64,000 bases of DNA from Marsupella aquatica (Eukaryota > Marchantiophyta), in NCBI GenBank assembly GCA_973895155.1, contig OZ316893.1, positions 16,306,001 to 16,370,000 on the forward strand. Direction: 5' to 3'. The notes below the pieces were generated by a model. That model was not told where the DNA came from and did no database searches. It saw only the letters and a program-made list of their open reading frames with translations. A program made the translations under genes and the position numbers. Positions 1 through 8,739 of the stretch are shown here, piece by piece (position 1 is the stretch's first letter; each line of letters opens with the position of its first letter).

Positions 1-330
1 GAATAGTTTCCAGCCTCCTGTTGCACATTTTACAGTCCGCGCAAGCGTCCGATGCTCAGACAGGAAGCCAAGGATGTTGTGCCATCGTAGAGGGAGATCC
101 TTCCAACAGCAGTCTTCAGTAGACCATCCATCTCCAATAGGTCCCATTCCAAGTCTACCACAAATAGCAGCAATCTCTGCAATGGCCACATTAGGCAGAG
201 AATTAAAGCCCACCATACAATCATCTGAGCGTGTCCGTGATACTCCACCGAGCCGGCAGCCCCATCTGTCCAGGTTCAAAGGATAAATGAGCCCTCACTG
301 GCTCCCAACTCCTCTAAAGACCGGTCTGTA
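1..330 (-). pseudogene. Possible RNase H-like end of a LINE, decayed
   Basis: Two overlapping minus frames look like pieces of one RNase H-type domain. One contains LNLD followed by RLGGV and later LPNVAIAEIAAI. The other contains TDGAAGSV and later LEWDLLEMDGL. Plant LINEs and LINE-derived RNase H proteins carry an N-x-DGA start and a conserved acidic helix in this order. The frames must be switched at least once and there is a stop just upstream, so this is a remnant if the call is right. The piece runs off the left edge. Resemblance is by eye only; it could be an unrelated decayed ORF. Confidence 0.3.
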
Positions 331-1493
331 GGGGAGACCACTAAAGGCAGAGGTGTGCATGATAGAAGCTGGTCTTTAAAGGAGTATCCATTTCTCCTAA
401 TGACCTTGTAATTCATCCACCCCATCAGAGCCAGATTGGCCGCCAGCATCTTAGACCATTCCAGCTCTAGAGAGTTTATGCAGCTTATGTTCTTGGGAGG
501 GCAGTTTTAACATAGTGAGCAAACAGGACAAACAAACAGGAAAACCGGTTTTGCTAGCAAGGTCCCCTAAGATTGCTAGCGACCTAACATGAACCCCCCC
601 CCCCAAAAAAAAAAAAAGCTTGAAAAAGCCAAGAAAATATTTGAAACATAAGTAAATCTTACTTAAGACACAACAAACTTGTCTCGGTATATGTCAACCA
701 TATGCCATTGGATAAAACATTAACTGAATAATGGAACTCCAAAACCTGGATGCATCTTTCGAGTGCATCATGAATGTAATCTAATCTAACCAAATCTACA
801 CTTTCTCTCCAAATTGGGCTGGACCCATAGAATTTCCACTACTCTCATCTACGTTGGTATTTGAACCCAAAGTTCCTGAGTCTACACCCAAAGTGGAAAC
901 TTCACTACTCTTAGATCTGGACATTGACTCTGCCTCTTTGTCAAAACATTTTGAAGCACAGCCAGCCTCATCATCCACCAAAGTGTGCCTTACAAATTTT
1001 CTATTTGAACCGCATCAAGAGACTCCAACCATTCATTTTCCAAGTTAGTCTGATTCTCATTTTCGCATCCTTAAATAACTGACTTTTGAACATACTATGG
1101 AAGACCCGGCTTGACCTTGCCCGTCAAATTGGCCGATTTTCTCCTTCAAACGGTCAACACGTCAACCCGGTCGCCCGGAGTCGGAGTTGGTCCGGGTGTG
1201 AGGGTCGACCCAGGCTGGCCCGGGCCGGGTTTGGGCCGGGTTTGGGAGGGGTTTGGGAGGCCAAGGAGGAGTTTTGGAGGCCACGTGCGGGCCGGGTTCG
1301 GGTGGGCTGGGACGGGGCCCTGGCGAGTCAGGAGCTGGGTTGGGTCGGGAGTCCAGGGGAATATAAGGGAATATACATCAAACTGGCCATTTTGGGGCCA
1401 TCATTTGATGGTTTTATGTGCTCGGCAAGCCGTCAACTTCCCCGTCAGGTTAAAATGGGGTGGAAGATCCCATGGTTACTCCGGGGTATTGAT
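331..1493. other. No recognisable gene; homopolymer and G-rich tracts
   Basis: Short open frames occur on both strands (for example around 796-1048), but none has a recognisable domain or a partner exon. A C-run joined to an A-run lies at 594-616. A strongly G-rich stretch lies at about 1185-1330, with repeated GGGTTTGG and GGGCCGGG units. The G-rich stretch keeps overlapping plus frames open, which probably reflects composition rather than coding. Confidence 0.5.
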
Positions 1494-2376
1494 TGTGATG
1501 CCGCCATCAGTAATACAGATTAATCCATATAATGTATGCCTTATGTAGACGTAGAAGTACATAGTTAAGTTATTAACATAACAACAATAAATTAGTTAAT
1601 CCCGATGATTAGAGTAGGCTTAGGAGAAGTTTTAAGGGTTCACACTCAGGCTGGCGGGGCGGCACATGACGTACCGCATGATTAGGAGTACATTATGGAT
1701 GTCAGTCTTGGGTCCGTATAACTGATTCGGAAAATCCTTGGCACGCTCGGACTCGGACTGGAGGAGTAAGGACCAAGCTGCAACCGTGAACGGTCAAGCC
1801 AATATATCATTGTACAAGGGGGGGAACCAAACGTTTGGGACGCGCTCATGAGTATAAAAGGGCAAGCTCCCCTTCCCATTTCACTCACCATTCCCTCTCT
1901 TGCGCAAGCTATGAGCGCTCCTGACTTTGCCCCTCCATGGATGCACATACATGCACTCTATTGTTCAGCCGACCCTAGGTACTAAGCCATATGTCTGTCA
2001 CAATTATGTCCAGTGTCCGTTTATGGAATCAGTTCCTCTCAATAGGTAACCATCTTGCCAATTCACTTGTCGCACACAACCCGCATAGGTGGGAAGCCAA
2101 GAAGCATTACAAACAGCTTATCCGTGTATACGGCCGCCCTCATTGGAACAATGATCTCCGCCTCCCGTTTGAGCAAAAGTACAAACAGGTCAAGAAGCTC
2201 ACCAAATTCTTCTTTGATGGACCTAAGTATATCAGACTTAGGGAAGCCCTCCTCCACCTCCCCAAGGAAATCTTTAGGATCTTTGGGACCATATATTGAC
2301 CTCCTGCGGCACATTTTGTTGAGATACCCAAGAAGGTGCAGTCATTTGTCAATTGTCGATTGGGCTCCCCCTTGAG
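1494..2376 (+). mobile_element. Truncated LTR fragment of the element C / gypsy B LTR family
   Basis: The fragment starts TGTGATGCCGCC, matching the first bases of element C (TGTGACGCCGCC at 42470) and the first nine bases of the gypsy B 3' LTR on the minus strand (TGTGATGCC at 28765). A GTATAAAAGG TATA box lies near 1851, as at about 42820 in element C. Downstream is an ORF homologous to the N-terminus of the element C ORF. Similarity fades at about 2376, so the rest has been lost. Orientation is plus. The family assignment rests on shared terminus, TATA position and protein similarity. Confidence 0.65.
1991..2299 (+). pseudogene. N-terminal piece of LTR-encoded ORF
   Basis: This 102-codon frame aligns with residues of the element C ORF at 42921. 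Shared positions include L-QFLS-G-HLA-SL, NP-R, LPF and a final GTI. The homologous reading continues a little further in another frame to about 2375, so the visible stop after GTIY comes from decay. It lacks the FGLP and coiled-coil parts. Function is unknown; it is a relic of a mobile-element protein. Confidence 0.6.
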
Positions 2377-2685
2377 TCACTGTTAGCCGCTGAAGTTGAC
2401 TATTAGTCAAATCCTTTAATTAACTATCCAACATAACTTCAAACTTCATTAATGTCCTTTCTTGTCTCACTTAGACATTATACTGTCTCAATTCAATTGA
2501 TTTCTTGTGCACTTTTTGCTTGCTACCCGGCCTTTTTGACAATCAGGTAGTGTCAACTTGTGCGATTACTCGAGACATTGGTCCGACTCTTAGTGGTTGC
2601 AGACCCCGCCTGTCACCTGGATTGAAGGTTAAATCTCATCTAACTTTCAATTAATAATTCTTCAAAGAAGATTTCTAAAGTCACC
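2377..2685. other. AT-rich spacer, nothing recognised
   Basis: No ORF, repeat or RNA gene could be supported between the LTR fragment and the MITE. Confidence 0.5.
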
Positions 2686-3018
2686 CTATTCATTAAAAGT
2701 GTATTTTCTTTTGTTCACTTTTAGGCCTCTAAATGTTCACTTTTTGGTCTCTAAATGTACACATTTTAACCCCAAAAGGTACACTATAGTACAATACTCT
2801 TCACTAAAATGGTTAAAATTGTAAACTTAAGGGGACAAAAATGATCTTTACTAGAAGGAGTTTCATCCTAGTTCATTTACAAAGGATGAACATGGTGGTA
2901 CATCTGATGGCCGTCACCTTTATATCTTGCCCAAATGTACAATTTTTGAAAGCCAAATGTACACTCTCTATTGCCCAAATGTTCATAAATTGAATAATAA
3001 TACACTTTTAATGAATAG
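2686..3018. mobile_element. MITE-like element with 20 bp perfect terminal inverted repeats
   Basis: The left end CTATTCATTAAAAGTGTATT (2686-2705) is the exact reverse complement of the right end at 2999-3018. The 333 bp interior is AT-rich and noncoding, with several AAATGTACA/TGTTCA-type repeats in both orientations. I could not find a convincing target-site duplication (flanks GTCACC and ATTGAT), so the superfamily is open. It may be an old copy or a snap-back sequence of other origin. Confidence 0.6.
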
Positions 3019-3039
3019 ATTGATTTAAACCTATTGTGG

Positions 3040-3240
3040 TAAATTCCTCAATTTCTGATTCTTTTTCCTCAATAACTCTTGTCCATCTTTCAATCATGTG
3101 TTTGCATTCCCTTGGTGCATTTTGTAGCCCAAATGGAATGCACTTGAATTTAAACAACCAAACAAAGGCGGGTTCTTTCATGTCCCACTACTTTGGGCCT
3201 CCCTCGGATTACCGCATTACTTGCAAATTACTCTTCATTC
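3040..3240 (-). pseudogene. Possible reverse transcriptase scrap
   Basis: A minus frame at about 3120-3190 reads KEPAFVWLF followed by CIPFGLQNAP. This resembles the RT palm motif (M/IPFGL-NAP) of Ty3/gypsy elements and plant pararetroviruses. Only this short stretch is recognisable and upstream frames contain stops. The parent element cannot be named. Confidence 0.25.
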
Positions 3241-3333
3241 TAATATTGTCGGGTTTTTCTTAACAGTTCAAATTGCAAACTCCACATTCCATACAATTCT
3301 TACTCTTTCCTTTTAAAGGTTCTATCCAAACCT

Positions 3334-4990
3334 CACTACTACATATTGGCCCCTTTTGCAAAGGTGTTTTTTGATGTCCGGAAGGTCTTGCAATGTCAGC
3401 GCCTTCAAATAATTTGTGATCAAACACGCCTCACAATATCCCATGCTCTAACTGTCGCAACTTGATGTTGCAAAGCTAAATACATTGCACTCCATTTGGG
3501 ATCTTACTCACTTTGCAACCTGTTTAGATACTACTTGTCTCGCAATGGATTTGTGAATCCGCAACCATTGCGATCGTATTCAGATACCTTTTGGTTCATA
3601 ATTTAGCGATACTAATGTACTCAAATTTGTGTTGTGAACCTATTAGCTTCGGAAACTGTTGTGAAGGATAAAGAGTCGCAAAGGACCAAAGGCATTTTGT
3701 TTGCAATTTTGAGAACCCATTGTTATCACAATTACCGATGTAATATGATTCACAAGAGGTTCAGAAATTCCTTCCCGACAGTTTCAAAAAATGTTTCGCA
3801 AAGAGACTTGTTTGCAAAGTTTTCAGAATGGAAATGTTTGAGAGAAAACTTTAGAAGATGGAGAATGCATGTGTATAGGTTATATGCTAGGGTTTTCAAA
3901 AAGGTGGCATGCATGAGGATAGCTTTTCTAGCAGCTAGGGTTGCATATATAGCGGTAAAATGAAATTTTAAAGTCCAAGTGTTTGTAAGACAAAAGAAGA
4001 AAAGAAATATGTAAATATAAATAAAACCATGATAGTTAGTATAATCACAAATTATACGCCCACAACAAGTTTTACTACTAGTGATGCATCAAACTTGGTC
4101 CTCATCCTCTCCTCCATTTGACACAATAATAACTTCAAGTTTTTTCGAGATAATGGAACAAGATCGTGGCACATACAATATAACAATTGACCACTCCTCT
4201 GGGTCTGGTGGGTACGGAATATAGAAACACTGCTCAAGTTGACTTGGGAATGTAAATTGTTTAAATGTTTGCCAATGAGATGGTTGAAAGCTAGTTGCTG
4301 ATGTCTTCAGTCGAGTAAACCCGCACTCATCAAGAAGCATCGTGCAATTCTCACCAACCAAGTGAATTTTGAACTACTTACACTTGAAGACATACTCTTC
4401 AAATTTTGTATCCGCATCATAGGATATGATCAAGATCTCCTCTATCTTCCCATAGTGAGGCACCACATCTTGGATGACATTGGTGTCATGGCGGCTACTT
4501 TGTGAATCCTGCATGAACTTCCCTTGAACTCCACAGTGAAAAGTTCTACCCCTCTTCTCATCAAGGTCAGAAATCCTGAAATATCTCCCTTGTGTCCACA
4601 TTGTACTTTGTTCTAGTCTGAACAAGTCTCAAAGGGCCATGAACAATTGTTCAAACCTCATGAGTCATATATGGAAAATGTGATACACTCTCACCTTGGG
4701 CCACCATAGCATCCAACTGAAGTACTTTCACCCTCAGATACTCAAGGAACTTTGGAAAAATCCTTGGGCAACGACTCTCCCTCTTTGCATCCTCATAAAA
4801 CTCTCTCCATTCTTCCATCAGAGTGCTATTACTCAACATGAAAGTAGTCATCTGTGTCAACTCCACTGCGGTCAGTAAGCGTGTTTTTTTGGCTCTCGTT
4901 AAACAATCCTCCTCCATTTCCCTCTCGTCCATCCAACTGCGTGGACAACTAGGATCAATGGTAGCTAAGATGTTGCTGCAATAGAACATA
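3334..4990 (-). mobile_element. Terminal part of a decayed CACTA (En/Spm) element
   Basis: A CACTACTACATATTGG terminus starts at 3334, followed by a subterminal zone (3380-3880) rich in TTGCAAAG, TCGCAA and CGCAAAG motifs, as expected for CACTA ends. Next, on the minus strand, lies the transposase C-terminus with DUF4216. The 3' end of the coding strand therefore points to this terminus. No tnp2 core or opposite terminus is visible, so the element is truncated or scattered by later insertions. Confidence 0.6.
4089..4989 (-). pseudogene. CACTA transposase C-terminus with DUF4216
   Basis: Three consecutive minus frames form the end of a plant CACTA tnp2-type protein. First (4989-4651) comes the helical region (KKTRLLTAVELTQ...FMLSNS), apparently starting at a splice acceptor near 4979. 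Then comes the DUF4216 start (TFHCGVQG, YGKIEEILIISYD). Last comes its end (SQLEQCFYIPYPPDPEEWSIV). After FKCK at 4374-4376 a TAG stop stands where the family has Trp, in frame with both sides, so TGG to TAG is the simplest origin. Another shift or stop lies near 4630. DUF4216 is known from plant CACTA transposons; its role is undefined. Confidence 0.75.
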
Positions 4991-5479
4991 CAACACCAAT
5001 TTTGGCAATACCGGTATATTTGTTAAATTCTAGTTATTGTTAAATATAATCTTGTTTAATTTTTTAATGAAAATAATTAAATAAAATGATAATGAAATGT
5101 AGAACATCATGAGGCCTCATTCCAAGAAGAAATTTGGATGTTTTAGTGGTATTGCTTTTAACATGCATCGTGAGGCAAAGTCAAGTAAAACAAATTATGA
5201 ACTGAAAAACAAAATTGTACAAATGAATCATTTATATTTTTACATAAACATGAATGTAATAATCCTAGGGGTAAGCCATATTTACGTTAATCTGTGTACT
5301 TCTAAGTGACACTTCCAACTAGAAGGAATTATTGAAACCTTGTTGGCCACGCAAAATAAACCTAAGTAAGTTCTCTACAATACTTGTGTGTAGGCTGACT
5401 TGTCGCCAATTGTCACCCTAAACCATAAGTAAATAATTAAAAGTCTACTCTCATTGGTCCCCGCATTGGTCCTCATTCT
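4991..5479. other. AT-rich intergenic stretch
   Basis: Nothing recognised. A 66-codon plus frame at 5109-5309 is AT-driven and has no recognisable motif. Confidence 0.45.
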
Positions 5480-5823
5480 TGGTGAACCGCACCGGCCTCT
5501 ACTTGTTTACATCTCTCAAGATTGTCTTGTGCTTTAGGAACAACTGATTTAGGAATTGATACCAAACCAGTTTTAGTGTGTCAAGAATTGAAGCACCACA
5601 AAACACTATTCATAGATATTTTATGAGGCGCCAAATATTCTTGTTCATCCTGCTCCTATTTCTTACTCCAACAATTCTTCCATCTTTCTTTCTGCCCCAC
5701 TTCACTCTTGCCCATGAGAGGGCAAAACCACTCCACTAAACACACATGCTCAAGCTTTTCATCATCATTCAACTCTCCTTCTTCCACATTGCTCACTACT
5801 CGCCCCAATGAACAGGGTAGTTC

Positions 5824-6110
5824 CTCGGGGGGTTAACTAAGTGTATATTTTGTGGTACCACGTGTGATCCTAGCCTAATATAAATAGACCTATTTTATAA
5901 AGAAAATATCCCAAGAATATTCTCTATTTTTAATATTAATAACCTATTTTACTTTATAAAAAGTATATATTAGAGAATATTCTATGAACATGAGTTTATA
6001 ATACCTCCTTTTACCTCCTACGCTTTTTAAAAATTTAGTTAATTTATATCAAAAATACCTATTTTGGATCACACGTGGTTCCTACGATTTTTGATAGTCA
6101 ACCCCCCGAG
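5824..6110. mobile_element. 287 bp MITE with long TIRs and 8 bp target-site duplication
   Basis: The ends are CTCGGGGGGTTAACTA and, inverted, CTCGGGGGGTTGACTA. Inverted similarity extends about 45 bp inward to CCACGTGTGATCC. The element is flanked by GGTAGTTC at 5816-5823 and 6111-6118. Because the element end and the flank share bases, the duplication could be read as 8 to 10 bp, which fits hAT or Mutator-type MITEs. The interior is AT-rich and noncoding. It sits inside the DUF7869 pseudogene. Confidence 0.85.
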
Positions 6111-6560
6111 GGTAGTTCTCTATATCCTCCGTTGCTGGTCTTTGCAAGATAAAATGACCCTTCACAATATCTACTCTTGGTTGAAAAGCATCTCATGGTC
6201 GATTCTTGACAGGTCCAACATAGTCTTCTCACGCATCTAACTCACATGCAACATTCCAAAAATGAAGAGGCACATTGTCTCTCCAATTTGTTCAAGGCCA
6301 GAATCCACCTTTTAAGTTGTCTCCATCTTCTGGCCTATATTGAACAACCTCTGTTTCCAATGTAGCTAGGACAACTTTCCAATATTGGATGAGATCATCC
6401 CAAGATTCCCTTAATTCCTTTGTCTCACTTCTATCCACAATCAATTGGAAGAACTTCAAATGTTTCTGTATCCCTAGATGAACATCAGCCAACATGCTTA
6501 TTTCTGTCATAGGAAGTCTTTTTGGTATCCCATTTGGAAGGTTTGGAAATCCATCCCTTC

Positions 6561-6910
6561 CCCAAGTCCACATTTCAATACCTTCCTTTGTCACCCATGG
6601 GACATCATCATTTGACTTGAGCTTATACTGAAAGCATGGCATCCCGTCTTCTCAAACATAAAATTGAAATAGGCGGGGCTTTCCATGCCCAACCAACAAG
6701 TCTGGGCCTTTTAGTAGAAAAGGCTCTACATATCCTTTGAAGTCCGGTACCTCTTGTACAAAATGTGGAACTGGACTTGGTGTTCTTGCTTTCATGAACA
6801 AGCTCATCAAGTTGGGTAATGTCCATGTTGGATTGTGCATAAGGGATTCAGAGAAATGCCCAAACATACCATCAACATCCTCATGAGTGTGCCCAACCAT
6901 AAGAAATCCA
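6561..6910. repeat. 350 bp direct repeat, left copy
   Basis: Identical by eye to 20781-21130, at a constant offset of 14220. It is DUF7869 pseudogene sequence and ends exactly at the outer edge of the gypsy A 3' LTR; the right copy starts exactly at the outer edge of the 5' LTR. Confidence 0.95.
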
Positions 6911-8638
6911 AAAATCATATGTCGTATAGCCAAAAGAACAAAAAGGAACACTTTTTACATAAAGACTCGGAATACGATCCCTTTAAGAACAGATTTGGAA
7001 AGAATTGAATGAATTTATCTCTCTGAGTAATCTAAAGCTTTCAGCACATAGATTTCTTGTTTCTCACTAAAAGATCAAATAAACAAAACACCAAAGTAAA
7101 TAAACTTCTGTCTTATGAGTCAAGAGAGAGTCAATTATGGTCTGAAAACTCTGATTAGCTATTGCCACTCCTTCAAAAAGGACTATGGTCTTAGAATAGA
7201 CATAAAACAAGTCTCATAACTCACTAATTTCTCTCCTGACTAAATAAAATTGCATGATAAGGAATTTCCAATTTGCTAAACAAGTATTGCTCTGGTTACA
7301 AATGTAATGATATGACTTAAGATGCCGGCAACATGGTTTGACATCAGCAATACGCAATTCCGTCAAACACTAAATCATATTCCATAAACAAAGTAACGGT
7401 ACTGAATACTCTGAGAACCAAACTTTACTTCTCACATATCAAACAACAACTCTTGAATTAGCTAGCGAATCTTGACCCTTCAAGCAAGCCTAGCAGTGAA
7501 TTCAATGTAAGTCACAGAAGTTTGTAACTGAATTCAAGTATCAAGAAATTTCTTGAATTCATAAATTCAAACATAAGTTTTACTTCCATACAAGACTTTT
7601 CTTGTTAAAATGGAAGGAGGGAAACTAACAAAAGTCTGATTGGAATTGTCCCCCCTTCTTCCGAATGGAAAAACCATGAGGTTTTATAAGTAAAGGTTCC
7701 CTTAACTGAAAAGGCATGACTTTTCAAACCTCAAATATCTAAAAGACAATCCTAAAAGAAATAAAGAAATGCATTGGAGACTTAGTGGACGCTTTGTAGA
7801 GCGTCTGTGCTTTCCGGTAAAACTAATAAACAGTGGTGTTAGTCTAATTTTAACTTCTAAACTAAAAGTTGGAATGAGCTGAGACTTTTCTAGAGTACTC
7901 TACTACATATAATCTCTATGCTGGTAAAGTTTCAGACTTTTCTGAGGTCTCTAAGTGCCTCAAATAAATCGGTGAAAGTGGCACGGTGTTATAAAAGTGC
8001 GAAAACTGAAAATTTTTCTAAGTGTCGGGAACATAGTGGACGCTTCAGAAAGCGTCCAAAACTACAAAGGACTTTTGTGGACGCTTTAGAAAGCGTCGGC
8101 TGAATTTTGAGGTTTTGGTCGCAGCGTCCGTCTTCTGGGCTCCGGGCGGGACGCTTCAGAAAGCGGCGAAGTCTGTCTTGGCGGACGCTTCAGAAAGCGT
8201 CGATTCTGCTTTGTCTTCGAACACGGTCGGACGCTTCAGAAGGCGTCACTTCTCATGTGGACGCTTCAGAAAGCGTCTCATCGGACTTTGGGGTTAGCGG
8301 ACGCTTCAGAAAGCGTCTTAAAGCGTCCGGTGTCTGGTTCGAATAGACGTTTCACGAAGCGTCTTCTGTTCCGTGGTATCGGTGAAGGACGGCTCAAAAA
8401 GCGTCGTGGTTAAGGGGGTCGCATCTGGTTGGCAGCACACATGGACGCCTCAGCTGTCTTGAGGTTTATTGGCTTTGTAACTGGGGACGCTTCAGAAAGC
8501 GTCCTTAGTTAGACTGAAGTGAGTTAACCGCCAAATGGAAAGTAGATGCTTCAGAAAGCGTCGTTTTTGCTCAAAAAGTTTGAAACGATTCAGATTTTTC
8601 TCTTATGGTCGTGTTTCAGCAAAAGTCTCCTTTCCACA
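6911..8638 (-). repeat. 3' LTR of gypsy A
   Basis: On the minus strand it begins TGTGGAAAGG. At the other edge similarity with the second LTR runs to AAAATCATATG, giving an end in TTTT rather than the usual CA. It contains 13 copies or near-copies of the GACGCTTCAGAAAGCGTC palindrome. Confidence 0.93.
7788..8562. repeat. Array of 18-nt palindromes in the 3' LTR
   Basis: The unit GACGCTT-CAGA-AAGCGTC forms a 7 bp stem with a 4 nt loop. Copies or variants start at 7788, 8039, 8080, 8150, 8184, 8230, 8260, 8300, 8346, 8388, 8444, 8486 and 8545. Spacers between them are irregular and not similar to each other. Several variants keep pairing through G-U wobble (GATGC with GCGTC at 8545, GACGTTT with AAGCGTC at 8346). 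The same array is in the 5' LTR at 19929-20703. Confidence 0.9.
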
Positions 8639-8655
8639 TAGCCCTCCACTCAAAA
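8639..8655 (-). promoter_or_regulatory. Polypurine tract of gypsy A
   Basis: On the minus strand TTTGAGTGGAGGGCTA lies directly before the 3' LTR start TGTGGAAAGG. This is the expected place for plus-strand DNA priming. A near copy of this block lies after pol at 11660-11674. Confidence 0.7.
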
Positions 8656-8739
8656 TTCGCTGTGTCCGCACAAGAAGTGAAATAATATATTTGATCAGGC
8701 ACTTCTGAAGTGGCTCTTTAATGATGTGGAGTTGTAAAA

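Larger units (their letters stand above)
5480..6910 (-). pseudogene. DUF7869-type gene, C-terminal part
   Basis: Minus-strand coding carries the end of the DUF7869 domain (GFLMVGHTHEDVDGMFGHF near 6890) and a downstream region (WVTKEGIEMWTWGRDG, WDDLIQYWK). TGA at 6652-6654 interrupts FQFYV-EDGMPCF in frame. The same TGA is in the duplicated copy at 20872-20874, so it predates the duplication. Coding-like sequence resumes beyond the MITE (EEGELNDDEKLEHV, VCLVEWFCP) with stops. DUF7869 is a plant domain of unknown, transposase/integrase-like character. The N-terminal part is at 20781-24053. Confidence 0.7.

Noticed and set aside
1086-1548. Two overlapping 145-codon ORFs
   Set aside because: Open in two frames at once because of the G-rich tract; no domain, no homologous copy.
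3634-3963. 109-codon plus ORF
   Set aside because: Lies in CACTA subterminal repeats and has no domain; probably chance.
5640-6118. LTR pair suggested by the repeated GGTAGTTC and inverted ends
   Set aside because: The repeat is inverted with a short TSD, so it is a MITE and not LTRs.
7788-8562. CRISPR array
   Set aside because: Repeats with unique spacers, but spacing is irregular, the array is inside retrotransposon LTRs of a plant, and no cas genes exist.
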